Shown: positions 44,553 through 55,336, counted from the stretch's first letter. The stretch is DNA of 64,000 nt from Actinotignum sanguinis (GCF_003957255.1 NZ_QDIE01000007.1:1-64000); one strand, 5' to 3'. The notes: a model not told the origin generated them from the sequence alone. Numbers and translations: made by a program.

Positions 44553-47500
44553 GTGGATATGTATCCGCTTCATCGCGAGGGCGGCGTGCCCGCCTCCCCA
44601 AACTTCCCGAAGATGGAAGAAGGCACCCTCGCTTTCTGGAAGAAAGACAATACGTTCCAGTCCTCCGTTGCGCAGCGTGAATCCGGGCCGCACGGCTCCA
44701 ATGAATTCGTTTTCTACGACGGCCCGCCGTTCGCCAACGGCCTACCCCATTACGGTCACCTTCTCACCGGCTACGTCAAGGACGTGGTGGGGCGTTACCA
44801 GACTATGCGCGGGCGCCGGGTCGAGCGCCGCTTTGGTTGGGACACCCACGGGCTGCCGGCCGAATTGGAAGCCCAGCGTATCCTCGGGATCGATTCCACC
44901 GATGAGATTGAAGAAATGGGCATCGCCACCTTCAACGAGGCCTGCCGCTCCTCGGTGCTGCGTTACACCAAGGAATGGGAAGAGTACGTAACCCGCCAGG
45001 CGCGCTGGGTTGATTTCTCCCATGATTACAAGACCCTGGACACCACCTATATGGAATCGGTGCTGTGGGCTTTCAAGACCCTGTACGACAAGGGCCTTGC
45101 CTACGATGGCTACCGGGTGCTGCCCTACTGCTGGAATGACGAAACTCCGCTATCCAATCACGAATTGAAGATGGATGACGATGTCTATAAGGACCGGCAG
45201 GACCTCAGCTTGACCGTCGGGTTGCGCCTAGAAACGGGTGAACTTGCCCTTATTTGGACGACGACGCCCTGGACGCTTCCCTCCAATCTGGCCATTGCCG
45301 TGGGCCCGGACATTGAGTACCTCACCGTGGTTCCGCGCGAAGGCAAGCTGGAAGGCGAGCGGGTGATTATCTCTGCAGCGCGCCTGGAATCCTACGCGAA
45401 GGAACTGGGGGACGATCCGGAAGTTGTGGAACGGTTCCCCGGTTCGCAGTTGGTGGGTCGCGCTTACGCCCCGATTTTCGATTACTTCATGAACCGGGCG
45501 GCCGACGAGGCACCCGGCCCGCATGCCTATCACGTGATCGCCGGGAGCTTCGTGACCACCGAAGACGGTACCGGGCTCGTCCATATTGCCCCCGCTTTCG
45601 GTGAGGATGATATGTTCGCCTGCCAGGAAGTAGGCATCCGCCCCGTGGTCCCGGTGGACGGCGCCGGCCGTTTCACCGCCGAGGTGCCCGATTACGAAGG
45701 TACCCAGGTCTTTGATGCCAATCTGCCCATCACCCGCGATCTGCGTGAGGGAACCGGGCCGCTGGCGCGCCGTCCGGAAAACGAGCGCGCCGTGCTTGTT
45801 CAGGAGCGCTCTTACCTGCACTCCTACCCGCATTGCTGGCGGTGCCGTAAACCGCTCATCTACAAGGCGGTGTCCTCGTGGTTCGTGCGAGTAAGTGCCT
45901 TCCGGGATCGGATGGTGGAGCTTAACGAGCAGATCGAATGGACCCCGGCGCATATCAAGCACGGCCAGTTCGGTAACTGGTTGGCCGGAGCGCGCGATTG
46001 GTCCATTTCCCGCAACCGCTTCTGGGGCAGCCCCATTCCGGTATGGCGTTCTGATGATCCGAACTATCCGCGCGAAGACGTTTACGGTTCCCTGGAAGAA
46101 CTCGAGCGTGATTTCGGGCGACTGCCCCGCAATGAAAAAGGAGAGGTGGATCTCCACCGTCCTTATATCGACCAGCTGACCCGTCCCAACCCGGATGATC
46201 CGACAGGGAAGTCCACCATGCGGCGTATCACCGACGTGTTGGACTGCTGGTTTGAATCCGGCTCCATGCCCTACGCCCAGGTTCACTATCCCTTCGAAAA
46301 TAAGGATTGGTTCGAGGACCACTACCCGGGGGATTTCATCGTCGAATACATCGGACAAACCCGCGGCTGGTTCTACACTCTCCACGTGCTCGCCACCGCG
46401 CTCTTTGACCGCCCGGCCTTCCGCACCTGTATCTCCCACGGCATTGTGCTGGGGGATGACGGCCAGAAGATGTCGAAATCGCTGCGTAACTACCCGGATG
46501 TCTACGAGATGTTCGACGAGGTCGGGGCCGATGCGATGCGTTTCTTCCTCATGAATTCGCCCATCGTGCGCGGCGGGAACCTCATCGTGACCGAACGTGC
46601 GCTGCGCGATACCGTGCGCCAGGTGCTGTTGCCGCTGTGGAATGCTTACTATTTCTTCGCGCTTTATGCCTCGACTTGCTCGAAAGGGGAGGGCTACCGG
46701 GCCCAGCGGGTGAGCGACCCCTCCGGTCTGGATGTTATGGATCGCTACCTGCTGGCCAGCATTAAAGAGCTGGCCGATAAGGTGCGCACCGACCTGGATA
46801 CGTACGATATTCCGGCCGCCTGCGACCGGGTGCGCGGTTTCCTCGATGTGCTGACTAACTGGTATGTGCGTACCTCCCGGGATCGCTTCTGGAATGAGGA
46901 CCACGCCGCCTTTGATACGCTCTACACGGCGCTCGAAGTGCTCATGCGGGTGATGGCACCCCTCGCACCTCTCGTGACAGAAGAGATCTGGAAGGGCCTG
47001 ACCGGCGGGCGCTCCGTCCACTTGGAAGACTGGCCTGAACTGCCTGATTCCTGGGCGGATGATGCGCTGCGCGAAGCGATGGACGAGGCGCGCGCCGTCG
47101 TCTCCGCCGCGCACTCCCTGCGTAAAACCCACCAGTTGCGGGTGCGGCAACCGCTGCGTAGCCTCACCATTGTCACCGACCGTGATCTGGCACCTTTCGC
47201 GGACCTCATCGCTCTGGAAGTCAATGTCAAGAACGTTGAACTCAAGGACGTGGCGCAATCGGGGATGAAGGTCAGCCGTGATCTCAAGGTTCTCCCGCGC
47301 GAGCTGGATCCTCAGCTGCGCAAGATGACCTCCGCGCTCTTCCAGGCCGCCAAGGCCGGGAACTGGAGCGAGGACGGTGCGGAAGCGGTGCTCCATACCG
47401 ATCCGGAGGTGCGCCTGGCGCCCGGACAGTTCGAGATCACCGTATCGGTGGAAGCCGATCCGGGCTCGGTCGCCGCGGCGCTCGATTCCGGTTCTTTCAT

Positions 47501-47768
47501 TGCCCTGGATACCGAGGTGGATGAAGAACTGGAGGCCGAAGGTTACGCCCGCGACGTCGTGCGCGCCGTGCAGGACGAACGCAAGAACGCGCAGCTACAC
47601 GTGGCCGACCGGATCGCCCTCAAGCTCACGGTTCCCGCAGAGCGAGTGGATGCGGTTAGCCGCTACCTGCCTTTCATCCAGGAGGAAACCCTCGCGGTGC
47701 AGGCGCAGGTGACGGCGGGTGCAGAAGGCGCACCGCTCGGCATCGAGGTGACGAAAGTCGCGCGCTAA
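44553..47768 (+). CDS. ileS: isoleucyl-tRNA synthetase
   Basis: 1071 aa. Class Ia synthetase: [11 protein letters not shown] (HIGH equivalent, about 66-72), DTHGLPAE, an editing domain (about 190-390), [11 protein letters not shown] (about 639) and an anticodon-binding domain. The length and sequence style match the eukaryote-like IleS2 type, which is often less sensitive to mupirocin (family knowledge). GTG 44553 has GAGGAG 7 bases upstream; ATG 44559 is a minor alternative. It is controlled by the T-box upstream. Confidence 0.94.
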   Translation: MDMYPLHREGGVPASPNFPKMEEGTLAFWKKDNTFQSSVAQRESGPHGSNEFVFYDGPPFANGLPHYGHLLTGYVKDVVGRYQTMRGRRVERRFGWDTHGLPAELEAQRILGIDSTDEIEEMGIATFNEACRSSVLRYTKEWEEYVTRQARWVDFSHDYKTLDTTYMESVLWAFKTLYDKGLAYDGYRVLPYCWNDETPLSNHELKMDDDVYKDRQDLSLTVGLRLETGELALIWTTTPWTLPSNLAIAVGPDIEYLTVVPREGKLEGERVIISAARLESYAKELGDDPEVVERFPGSQLVGRAYAPIFDYFMNRAADEAPGPHAYHVIAGSFVTTEDGTGLVHIAPAFGEDDMFACQEVGIRPVVPVDGAGRFTAEVPDYEGTQVFDANLPITRDLREGTGPLARRPENERAVLVQERSYLHSYPHCWRCRKPLIYKAVSSWFVRVSAFRDRMVELNEQIEWTPAHIKHGQFGNWLAGARDWSISRNRFWGSPIPVWRSDDPNYPREDVYGSLEELERDFGRLPRNEKGEVDLHRPYIDQLTRPNPDDPTGKSTMRRITDVLDCWFESGSMPYAQVHYPFENKDWFEDHYPGDFIVEYIGQTRGWFYTLHVLATALFDRPAFRTCISHGIVLGDDGQKMSKSLRNYPDVYEMFDEVGADAMRFFLMNSPIVRGGNLIVTERALRDTVRQVLLPLWNAYYFFALYASTCSKGEGYRAQRVSDPSGLDVMDRYLLASIKELADKVRTDLDTYDIPAACDRVRGFLDVLTNWYVRTSRDRFWNEDHAAFDTLYTALEVLMRVMAPLAPLVTEEIWKGLTGGRSVHLEDWPELPDSWADDALREAMDEARAVVSAAHSLRKTHQLRVRQPLRSLTIVTDRDLAPFADLIALEVNVKNVELKDVAQSGMKVSRDLKVLPRELDPQLRKMTSALFQAAKAGNWSEDGAEAVLHTDPEVRLAPGQFEITVSVEADPGSVAAALDSGSFIALDTEVDEELEAEGYARDVVRAVQDERKNAQLHVADRIALKLTVPAERVDAVSRYLPFIQEETLAVQAQVTAGAEGAPLGIEVTKVAR

Positions 47769-47824
47769 CGGGAGGCGCGCTCTGTAACGGCGCGCCGTGA
47801 TCCTCTAGAGTAGGGGCCTTGCAC

Positions 47825-47861
47825 GGGCCGCGGTAGACCACCATGGTGTCTGCCGCGGCCC
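47825..47861 (+). terminator. GC-rich hairpin between ileS and brnQ
   Basis: GGGCCGCGGTAGAC pairs with GTCTGCCGCGGCCC (one wobble), with CACCATGGTG at the top. There is no T-tract. It could be the ileS terminator or a leader stem for brnQ. Confidence 0.5.
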
Positions 47862-47895
47862 CGCAGGCTTCTCACAATTCACACGAAGGTCAGGG

Positions 47896-49269
47896 ATGAA
47901 AAACTCGCGCGTCCTCACGCTCGCTGTTACCGGTTTGGCGCTCTTTGCCATGTTCTTCGGGGCGGGGAACCTTATTTTCCCGGTGATGCTCGGCATTCAA
48001 GCCGGAACGAATACGCCGCTGGCTATCGCCGGTTTTATTGGCACCGGGGTGATTCTCCCCGCCATCGGCCTCATCGCCGCCACGTCCAGCCGCGACGGCA
48101 CCCCGCAAGATATTGCGACCCGTATCGGCCGTATCCCCGGTCATGCGCTGCTGTGGGCGATTTTTATTACCACCGGAGTTTTGTATGCGGTGCCGCGGGT
48201 GGCCGCGGTGAGTTTCGAGGTTGCGGTCCGCCCCGTGATGCACGACGACGCCGCAGCCCGCCCCGCCCTCCTCGTTTTCTCCGCTGTGTTCTTCGTGGTG
48301 GCCGTACTCGTGGCCCTCAATCCGGGCAAGATGGTGGATCGGGTGGGAGGCATCCTCACCCCAGCCCTCGTCATCCTCATGGCGATTCTCATTACGGTGG
48401 TGGTACTCCATCTGCCGCCCCAGGTTGCGCTTCCGCAGGCGCCGTATGCTCCGAATGCGCTCACCGGTGGCCTGCTGAGCGGGTATATGACCATGGACGC
48501 GCTGGCAGCCTTCGTCTTCGGGCTCGTCATCGTATCTTCGCTGCGTTCTAAGGGCTTTACATCTCGCGGGGCACTCTTCGGGGGAGCTGCGGGCGTGGCC
48601 CTCATCGCCGCGTTGATCCTCGCCGCGATCTACCTGGGGCTCTCCCAGATAGGGGTGCGGGTGGCGACCGAGGGTTTCGCTAACGGTGCGGATGCATTGG
48701 CTGCTGTTTCCGAGCGTTTCTTCGGGCGGAGCGGCCAGCTTATCTTCGGTGCCATCACGATTCTTGCGTGTTTGACGACAGCGATTGGCCTGCTGGGCGC
48801 GGCAACCCAGTTCTACCGCAGTTATCTTCCGGGGCTGGCGTACCGTCCCCTCCTCATCGGGCAGGGCATGTTTGCTTTCGCCATGTCCACCCTGGGATTG
48901 GAAGGAATCCTCAATTTCATTAACCCGATCAATCGCTTTATTTATCCCATCGCGATTGTTCTTATCTTTGTGACGCTTGTCGATCTGGCGGTGCCCGGAC
49001 GCCTGCACTGGTCCTACCGCGCCTCCGCCTGGATTGCGGCACCTTTCGCGCTTCTGGACGGGCTGGTTGTGACCGAATGGGATATTTTCTCCCCCGTTGC
49101 GGAGTTTTTGGCGCTCTTCCCGCTGGGCGCAGAAGGACTGGCCTGGGCCGGGCCGGCGTTGCTCGGTTTTGTTCTCGGGCTAGCGGTGGACGGCATCCAG
49201 GGGCGATTGTTTCCGCCGGCTCTGGTGCGGGCGGGGGCCGATGTGCCGGCCGCGGCGCCAGTATCCTGA
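47896..49269 (+). CDS. brnQ: branched-chain amino acid transporter BrnQ (LIVCS family)
   Basis: 457 aa with about 12 membrane helices. The FFGAGNLIFPVMLG motif near the N-terminus is the LIVCS signature. It imports Leu, Ile and Val with a cation. The position directly after the isoleucine-sensing T-box and ileS is functionally fitting, and read-through from the T-box transcript is possible. The ATG has AGGTCAGGG upstream. A GGCCGCGGCGCCAG word is repeated around the stop codon (49248-49261 and 49270-49283). Confidence 0.9.
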   Translation: MKNSRVLTLAVTGLALFAMFFGAGNLIFPVMLGIQAGTNTPLAIAGFIGTGVILPAIGLIAATSSRDGTPQDIATRIGRIPGHALLWAIFITTGVLYAVPRVAAVSFEVAVRPVMHDDAAARPALLVFSAVFFVVAVLVALNPGKMVDRVGGILTPALVILMAILITVVVLHLPPQVALPQAPYAPNALTGGLLSGYMTMDALAAFVFGLVIVSSLRSKGFTSRGALFGGAAGVALIAALILAAIYLGLSQIGVRVATEGFANGADALAAVSERFFGRSGQLIFGAITILACLTTAIGLLGAATQFYRSYLPGLAYRPLLIGQGMFAFAMSTLGLEGILNFINPINRFIYPIAIVLIFVTLVDLAVPGRLHWSYRASAWIAAPFALLDGLVVTEWDIFSPVAEFLALFPLGAEGLAWAGPALLGFVLGLAVDGIQGRLFPPALVRAGADVPAAAPVS

Positions 49270-49397
49270 GGCCGCGGCGCCAGGCTCGTACATGTTTGCG
49301 GGGTGTTGGTGAACGCTCGCGGTGAGATTATTGTTTCTATGTTTTAATGAAACCACGTAGAACTCCGCGGGAGTTCCCCAAGGATGTGGAGAAAAAC

Positions 49398-50366
49398 ATG
49401 GCAACACAGCACACCCCGGAAAAAATCATTTTGGATTGCGATCCCGGTCATGACGACGCCGTTGCGATGCTGCTGGCGTGGGCGAATCCGCAGATTGATC
49501 TGCTTGCCGTCACCACGGTGGGTGGCAACCAGACTCTGAAGAAAGTTACGAATAATGCCCTCGCCGTGGGCACCGTCATGAAAATGATCGGCGTGCCTTT
49601 TGCGGCCGGATGTGATCGTCCGCTGGTACGCCCGGTGGAAGTCGCCCCCGATATTCACGGAGATACCGGCCTGGATGGCACCGAACTACCGGCCCCGGCT
49701 ATTGAGCTTGATTCCCGGCACGCCGTCGACCTCATTATCGACACGGTGATGGCGCACGAACCGGGCACCGTCACCCTTGTTCCCACCGGCCCGCTCACCA
49801 ATATCGCGCTGGCGGTGCGCAAGGAACCGCGCCTGGCCGAGCGTGTCAAGCAGGTGGTCCTCATGGGCGGGGGCTACCACGTCGGCAACTGGTCCGCCGT
49901 CGCCGAATTCAATATCAAGATCGACCCCGAAGCCGCGCATATTGTTTTCAACGAGCCGTGGAAGGTGGTTATGGTGGGGCTGGATCTCACCCACCAGGCG
50001 CTCTGCACCCCGGAAGCCTACGCGAAGATCGATGCGGTGGGCACCCAGCCGGCCCGTTTCGTCCACGAACTCATGGACTTCTTCCGTGCCTCCTACCAGG
50101 ATGCTCAGGGCTTCGACTACCCGCCGGTACACGATCCGTGCGCGGTGGCTTACCTTATCGACCCCACCATCGTGGAAACGGTGCAGGTCCCCATTGATGT
50201 GGAACTCACCGGCACCCTCACCGTGGGGATGACGGTGGCCGATTTCCGCGGACCTATTCCCGAAGATTGCCACACCTGGGCTGCGACCCGGCTCGATCAC
50301 GGGCGCTTCTGGGATCTCATCGCTGATGCGCTTGAGCGCGTAGGCGAACACCACTACCTGGGCTAA
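49398..50366 (+). CDS. inosine-uridine-type nucleoside hydrolase
   Basis: 322 aa. Calcium-site motif ILDCDPGHDDAVAML (11-25), GNQTLKKVTNNAL, VLMGGGYHVGNWSAVAEFNIKIDPEAA and the HDPCAVAYL end loop, as in RihA/RihB/IunH. It cleaves ribonucleosides to base and ribose in salvage. ATG 49398 has GGAG 9 bases upstream; the longer frame from 49347 adds a basic, poorly coding-like segment. An MFS exporter or importer gene follows. Confidence 0.9.
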   Translation: MATQHTPEKIILDCDPGHDDAVAMLLAWANPQIDLLAVTTVGGNQTLKKVTNNALAVGTVMKMIGVPFAAGCDRPLVRPVEVAPDIHGDTGLDGTELPAPAIELDSRHAVDLIIDTVMAHEPGTVTLVPTGPLTNIALAVRKEPRLAERVKQVVLMGGGYHVGNWSAVAEFNIKIDPEAAHIVFNEPWKVVMVGLDLTHQALCTPEAYAKIDAVGTQPARFVHELMDFFRASYQDAQGFDYPPVHDPCAVAYLIDPTIVETVQVPIDVELTGTLTVGMTVADFRGPIPEDCHTWAATRLDHGRFWDLIADALERVGEHHYLG

Positions 50367-50405
50367 ATACAGGGCTAGGCCCTTTCCAACCCAACCTTTG
50401 TGAAC

Positions 50406-50441
50406 GGAGGACGGCGCTGCCACGGTGCGGCGTCGTCCTCC
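50406..50441 (+). terminator. hairpin between nucleoside hydrolase and MFS genes
   Basis: GGAGGACGGCGC pairs with the GGCGTCGTCCTCC side across a loop containing ACGGTGC; no T-tract. Confidence 0.4.
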
Positions 50442-50461
50442 CCGGTGAGAAAGAAAAAACT

Positions 50462-51901
50462 ATGGCATCTTCCGTTCCCACGCGTGGCGGCCGGGCACAA
50501 ACCGGCTCGCGCACGAATATTATCGTGCTGATGGCCGCGCTGCTGTGCGCGGTCTTCGCTTTCCAGCTCAACGCGTCCATGCTCTCCCCAGCACTGCACA
50601 CCATGAGCGTGGAACTCAATGCGACCGAAGTTGAAATTGGCGTGACTCAAACAGCTTTCTTCGCTTCCGCCGCCCTCTTTTCCCTCTTCCTGCCCCGCTG
50701 GGGTGATCTGATCGGGCGCAAGAAGATTTTGCTGGGCATGCTGCTGGCTACCGGGATTGGATGCGTGGTGTCCGCGCTCGCACCCAATGTCACCATCCTC
50801 GGTATCGGGCGCGTGATTCAGGGGACTGCCGGGCCGATGGTGCCCCTCACCCTCGTGATGCTGCACCAGGAAGTACCCGAGCCGCGCCGTTACGCCAAGT
50901 ACATGGCGATTCTTACCTCCGTCAATGGCGGTATCGCCGGGGTGGACGCCCTGTTGGGCGGCTGGATTGCCGGTAACTGGGGCTTCCGCTACGTGTTTGT
51001 GTGCATGGCAGTTGTGTGCGCCGTCGCCTTTGTGGCTTCAATTTTCGGAACTCGCGAATCCCAGGGCGACCGCACCCCAATGGACTGGCCCGGGGTTGTC
51101 ACGCTGCTCATCGTTTTCGGCTGTGTCTACTTCGCTTTCAACGAGCTGGGTAAGCTCGGGGAGGCCCGCTGGTGGCTCATCGGTGTGGAAATTCTGGTGG
51201 CGGCCGTGTCCGCGGTGATCTTCTGGAAGATCGAATCTTCGCGGGCCCACCCGCTGGTGGCCACTCGCTACCTTAAGCAACGGCGCACCTGGGCGCTCCT
51301 ATCTACCACTCTCTTCACCATGACCGGGGTGTTCGCGGTCATGAACGGTCTTATCCCGAATCTGGCGCAGCTGGAAGCCAGCGCCGGTGGTCTGGAAATC
51401 CCGGCCGAAACGGTTTCCTTCGTGACGCTCACGCCCTACGCTATTGCCGGCCTCATTATGGGCCCGATTGCCGGGCAGCTCGCTTCGCGTTTCGGCTACA
51501 AGAAGGTGCTCCAGGCGGGGCTGCTCTCCACGGTTATTTTCCTTGGTATCGCGGTGTTCGGTGTGGGGGCACCCTCGAAGTCGCTCATCTTCTTCCTGTG
51601 CGTGGCCATTGGTATTACCTACGCCGGTACCGTCAATATCATGCTCAACGGCTTGGGCATTGTGCTCTCTCCGGCTGATAACCAGGGCTACCTCCCGGGT
51701 ATGAATGCCGGCGCCTTCAATCTGGGCGCGGGGCTTTCCTTCGCGATCCTCACCGCGGTGGCCACCGCGGTGGGCGGCACTGAAAACGTGGTGGGAGGTT
51801 ACCAGGCCGGAATTGCGGTGGGCGCGGTCCTTGTGATTATCGCGCTCCTGCTCTCCACCCTCATCCCGTCAGTGGAGAACGCTGAGGAATCCGCCGCCTA
51901 G
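50462..51901 (+). CDS. MFS transporter (14-helix DHA2-like)
   Basis: 479 aa with about 14 membrane helices. The loop 2-3 motif is RWGDLIGRKKILL, and GRVIQGTAGPMVPLTLVM resembles motif C-type regions of drug/proton antiporters. The substrate is unknown; the neighbour suggests a nucleoside or base, but the sequence family suggests drug efflux. The ATG lacks a strong ribosome site. Confidence 0.85.
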   Translation: MASSVPTRGGRAQTGSRTNIIVLMAALLCAVFAFQLNASMLSPALHTMSVELNATEVEIGVTQTAFFASAALFSLFLPRWGDLIGRKKILLGMLLATGIGCVVSALAPNVTILGIGRVIQGTAGPMVPLTLVMLHQEVPEPRRYAKYMAILTSVNGGIAGVDALLGGWIAGNWGFRYVFVCMAVVCAVAFVASIFGTRESQGDRTPMDWPGVVTLLIVFGCVYFAFNELGKLGEARWWLIGVEILVAAVSAVIFWKIESSRAHPLVATRYLKQRRTWALLSTTLFTMTGVFAVMNGLIPNLAQLEASAGGLEIPAETVSFVTLTPYAIAGLIMGPIAGQLASRFGYKKVLQAGLLSTVIFLGIAVFGVGAPSKSLIFFLCVAIGITYAGTVNIMLNGLGIVLSPADNQGYLPGMNAGAFNLGAGLSFAILTAVATAVGGTENVVGGYQAGIAVGAVLVIIALLLSTLIPSVENAEESAA

Positions 51902-51950
51902 ACACATCCGTACATCATGGTTTGTGCAGACCGATAGGTGTGCGGGAACG

Positions 51951-51990
51951 GGGCCCACGGGGCTGGCAGCGCCAGTCGCACCGTGGGCCC
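51951..51990 (+). terminator. hairpin after the MFS gene
   Basis: GGGCCCACGG pairs with CCGTGGGCCC across 20 nt. TAGTAT (51993-51998) directly after it may be the folC -10 element. Confidence 0.55.
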
Positions 51991-52026
51991 CGTAGTATAT
52001 GCTGGTGTGCCGTGAAAGGGGCAGGT

Positions 52027-53565
52027 ATGGGCACGAATAACATTAGCTACGACGGTGCGGACTACGACAGCGAAGAGGCGCGGGAGGCCGAACTTGATGC
52101 GGCACTTTCCGAGGTCCTCAATTCTGGAATTTTTGGGGACGAAGCGGTGCTCCGAGATATCAAAGAGTCACCTGATCCCACCATCGAACTTGCGGATATC
52201 ACCGCAGAAGAAGCTCAAGTGGAGGAGATCTACCGGGATATCCTCACCCGTGCTCCCGAACACAAGGTGCAGCCCTCTCTTGGACGCGTCCAGATGTGCT
52301 TGGATTTGCTCGGTAACCCGCACCATTCCTACCGGTGCGTGCATGTGACGGGTACCAATGGGAAAACCTCGACGGCACGCATGATCGAAGCGCTGCTACG
52401 TGAGCACGGCCTGCGTACCGGGCGTTTCACCTCCCCGCATCTGGTGTCGGTGCGTGAACGCATCGCCATCGACGGGCATAATATTTCCCGCGCCGATTTC
52501 ATTCAGGCATGGGAAGATGTAGCGCCTTTCGTTGAACTGGTGGACCAGCGCTCCCAAGCTGAGGGAGGGCCGCGCATGAGCTTCTTCGAAGTATTTGTGG
52601 TCATGGCATACGTAGCTTTCGCCGCCGCACCTATCGATGTGGCAGTGGTCGAAGTAGGTATGGGGGGACGGTGGGATGCCACCAATGTGATCGACGGCGA
52701 CGTCGCTGTTCTCACCCCCATCGCTCTCGACCACGAACGTTGGCTCGGGCACACCATCGCACAGATTGCAGGTGAAAAAGTCGGGATTATTAAACCCGGG
52801 GCCAGCGTGGTGAGCGCTGCCCAACCAGAGGAAGCCGGTGCGGCTATCGCTCAGGCAGCCCACCAGGCCCGTGCCCACGTATCTGTCTACGGGAAAGATA
52901 TACAGGTCCTCGGGCGGGAGACTGCGGTGGGCGGTCAGCTCATGACCGTGCGCACCCCGGCAGCTCGCTACGACGATATTCCCCTCGCACTGCGCGGCTC
53001 ATATCAGGCAGAGAACGCGGCGCTGGCGCTCACGGCGGTTGAAGCATTCTTTGGCGGGCGCGCGCTTTCAGGTGACGTCGTCGAACATGCCCTTATGGCC
53101 GTTACCTCGCCCGGACGTCTCGAAGTGGTGCGCACCTCTCCCACCGTCCTCGTAGACGCAGCTCATAACCCCCACGGCGCCGCACATACCGCGAGCGCGC
53201 TGGAAGAATATTATCCCGGCCGGCGGGTTGGGGTGCTCGCCATGATGGCAGATAAGGATGTGGAAGGGACCCTAGGGCAGTTCGAGCCGGTGCTGGATGC
53301 CGTTGTGATCACCGATATGCCCGGGGAACGGGCTATGGACGCCGAGGATCTGGCGCGCCTGGCCCGGGAGGTCTTCGGTGAGGATCGAGTACGCGTGGAA
53401 CGCGATCTGCTCGCCGCAATCGACGAGGCTGCTGGATGGGCTGAGGCTGAGGCCGGTGAAGAACTCGCCACGCCGGTGGTGGCGGTCGTTGGGTCGGTTT
53501 ATCTGGCTGGAATGGCGCGCCAAATCATGGGCAAAGGTACTCCTGACGAAGCGCCTACCGAGTAG
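52027..53565 (+). CDS. folC: folylpolyglutamate/dihydrofolate synthase
   Basis: 512 aa. Mur-ligase family: P-loop VTGTNGKTST, the folate-binding FTSPHLVSVRERI, VEVGMGGRWDATN and the C-terminal VDAAHNPHGA. It adds glutamates to folates. An N-terminal acidic extension of about 70 residues precedes the core, longer than in E. coli FolC (422 aa). ATG 52027 has AAAGGGGCAG upstream; the longer frame from 51922 runs back through the terminator. Confidence 0.93.
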   Translation: MGTNNISYDGADYDSEEAREAELDAALSEVLNSGIFGDEAVLRDIKESPDPTIELADITAEEAQVEEIYRDILTRAPEHKVQPSLGRVQMCLDLLGNPHHSYRCVHVTGTNGKTSTARMIEALLREHGLRTGRFTSPHLVSVRERIAIDGHNISRADFIQAWEDVAPFVELVDQRSQAEGGPRMSFFEVFVVMAYVAFAAAPIDVAVVEVGMGGRWDATNVIDGDVAVLTPIALDHERWLGHTIAQIAGEKVGIIKPGASVVSAAQPEEAGAAIAQAAHQARAHVSVYGKDIQVLGRETAVGGQLMTVRTPAARYDDIPLALRGSYQAENAALALTAVEAFFGGRALSGDVVEHALMAVTSPGRLEVVRTSPTVLVDAAHNPHGAAHTASALEEYYPGRRVGVLAMMADKDVEGTLGQFEPVLDAVVITDMPGERAMDAEDLARLAREVFGEDRVRVERDLLAAIDEAAGWAEAEAGEELATPVVAVVGSVYLAGMARQIMGKGTPDEAPTE

Positions 53566-53571
53566 GACGGG

Positions 53572-53608
53572 GCGGGCACGGTGCACCAAAGCGCGGGCAC
53601 GGTACACC
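53572..53608. repeat. two-copy direct repeat GCGGGCACGGTGCACC
   Basis: 16-bp units at 53572-53587 and 53593-53608, differing at one base. Each contains an ACGGTGC-type core. The folC-aspT-type gap holds nothing else except the operator-like palindrome. Confidence 0.7.
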
Positions 53609-53612
53609 GACT

Positions 53613-53637
53613 TGGTAGAGTAGACAACGTTCTACCA
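53613..53637. promoter_or_regulatory. operator-like inverted repeat TGGTAGA-N11-TCTACCA
   Basis: Perfect 7-bp arms, about 24 bp before the GTG of the AspT-type transporter gene. It could be an operator or a leader hairpin. Confidence 0.4.
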
Positions 53638-53660
53638 GTCTTCAACTCCGAGGTGGCACT

Positions 53661-55220
53661 GTGCTCGATATCCTTGCCAGCAATACCGTTCTCGTTGTTT
53701 TCATCGTGGTGGCGCTCGGCGCCGCCTTCGGGGCGATTCCTTTCGGTCCCCTGAAATTCGGGGCAGCGGGGGCGCTTTTCATCGGTTTGCTTGTCGGTGC
53801 GGTGGTTCCACCTTCCACGTCGCTCCTTGTGCTCTTGCAAGATTTGGGCCTGGGTATTTTCGTTTATATGATCGGCTTGGAAGCCGGGGAAACATTCTTC
53901 CAAGAGATCCGCAAGCAGCTGGGCCTTATGCTTGCCTCCGTTATTGCGATTACGGCCGGTGCGGCAGCCGCGGTGGGAATCGGGGAGCTTCTCGGTTTAT
54001 TGCGCGGCACTGCCGTGGGTGTTTTCGCAGGTTCGCTCACTTCGACGCCTTCGCTTGCTCTCGCCCAGGAAATGACCGATCCGGATAACCCTGCGGTGGG
54101 TTATTCCATTGGTTACCCGGTCGGGGTCACGCTCGCCATTGTCATGGTCGCTATTTTTATTAACCGGGAATGGAAGGCCCGTAACGACCAGCTTGATCCG
54201 GATGATGTGGAACTGGAACAGGCAACCGTGTACGTGGATCGGGATATCTCCGCGCAGCAGATGCGGGATATCGCGGGTCAGCAGGTGCGGTTCGTAGCAA
54301 TGCGGCGCAATCGGCGCTGGCACATCCTCGATATGGAACGTGCCCTGGAGCCGGGGGATCGGGTTCGCATTTTCGCCTCCCGGGCAGCGCTTTCTGAAGC
54401 CATCGAACGCCTGGGGAGCCGCATGCGCCATCGGCGGCTGACTGATCCGTATCTGACGGTGCACCGTTTTACGGTATCCAATCGGGATATTGCCGGACTT
54501 ACGGTGGGGACCCTCCCGCTCTATCGCCGTTTCGAAGCCCGAGTGACGGTTATCCGCCGTGCCGACGACGAGATCCTCGCCACCCCGGATACCTACCTGG
54601 AAATGGGCGACGTGGTAGAAGTCGCTCTACCTACCTCGCGGGTGGAGGAGCTCGAGGAATACTTCGGTGACTCCGTTTCCAGCTCTTCCGAACTGGACTG
54701 GGTGGCAGCGGCCGGCGGCCTTGCCCTCGGCTTTGCCCTCGGACTGGTAGAAATCCCGCTGCCGGGTGGCGCGGCTTTTTCTCTGGGTGCGGCCGGTGGA
54801 CCGCTTGTGGTGGGGCTGATCCTCGGAGCGGTGCACCGCATCGGCAGGGTACCCTGGCAGCTGCCGCGCCCCGCGAATCTCACCTTGCGCCAGTTTGGCC
54901 TCATGCTCTTCCTCGCGGCGGTGGGCCTCAACTCCGGTTCTGCTTTTGCCTCCACCGTCTTCACAATGATGGGCCTGAAATCGCTGCTCTTGGCCGCAGC
55001 AGTGAGTATCGTTGGGTGCGGAGTCATGATGGCTGCCGCGTGGGCGCTTGGTTCCTCGGCCACCCGTTCTGCGGGTGCGGTGGCAGGACTGCTCGGGCAG
55101 CCGGCCGTGCTTTCCTACGCTACCTCACGTACCACCGATAACCGGGTGATGACCGGTTATGCTACAACCTTCGCGATTGCACTTATCTACAAGATCGTCG
55201 TCGTTCCTTTCATGTTCTAG
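53661..55220 (+). CDS. AspT/YidE-YbjL-type transporter with two TrkA-C domains
   Basis: 519 aa. Two membrane halves (about 5-165 and 350-519) flank two RCK-C/TrkA-C modules (about 190-335). The halves carry related SLTSTPSLALAQ and GLLGQPAVLSYA segments, the duplicated motif of the AAE family, which includes aspartate:alanine exchangers. Substrate not readable. GTG start with GAGGTGG upstream. A palindrome precedes it. Confidence 0.85.
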   Translation: MLDILASNTVLVVFIVVALGAAFGAIPFGPLKFGAAGALFIGLLVGAVVPPSTSLLVLLQDLGLGIFVYMIGLEAGETFFQEIRKQLGLMLASVIAITAGAAAAVGIGELLGLLRGTAVGVFAGSLTSTPSLALAQEMTDPDNPAVGYSIGYPVGVTLAIVMVAIFINREWKARNDQLDPDDVELEQATVYVDRDISAQQMRDIAGQQVRFVAMRRNRRWHILDMERALEPGDRVRIFASRAALSEAIERLGSRMRHRRLTDPYLTVHRFTVSNRDIAGLTVGTLPLYRRFEARVTVIRRADDEILATPDTYLEMGDVVEVALPTSRVEELEEYFGDSVSSSSELDWVAAAGGLALGFALGLVEIPLPGGAAFSLGAAGGPLVVGLILGAVHRIGRVPWQLPRPANLTLRQFGLMLFLAAVGLNSGSAFASTVFTMMGLKSLLLAAAVSIVGCGVMMAAAWALGSSATRSAGAVAGLLGQPAVLSYATSRTTDNRVMTGYATTFAIALIYKIVVVPFMF

Positions 55221-55282
55221 CGGCACCGTAACGGTGCGATGCACATTGACGGCGTGCCACCGCGAGGTGGGTACCGGTAGCA

Positions 55283-55307
55283 GGTGGTGCCCCGTCGTAG
55301 CACCACC
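55283..55307 (+). terminator. hairpin between the AspT-type gene and smc
   Basis: GGTGGTGC pairs with GCACCACC across 9 nt. An earlier small stem, GCACCGT/ACGGTGC (55223-55237), lies directly after the stop codon. Confidence 0.45.
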
Positions 55308-55322
55308 GGTGGCGCCGTCTGG

Positions 55323-55328
55323 CATAAT
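55323..55328 (+). promoter_or_regulatory. -10 element implying a leaderless smc transcript
   Basis: CATAAT ends 8 bases before the GTG of smc, with no ribosome-binding site in between. Confidence 0.4.
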
Positions 55329-55336
55329 CTGTAATC

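Noticed and set aside
45228-47396. 722-codon open frame antisense to ileS
   Set aside because: Shadow of the ileS reading frame; no motif or ribosome site.
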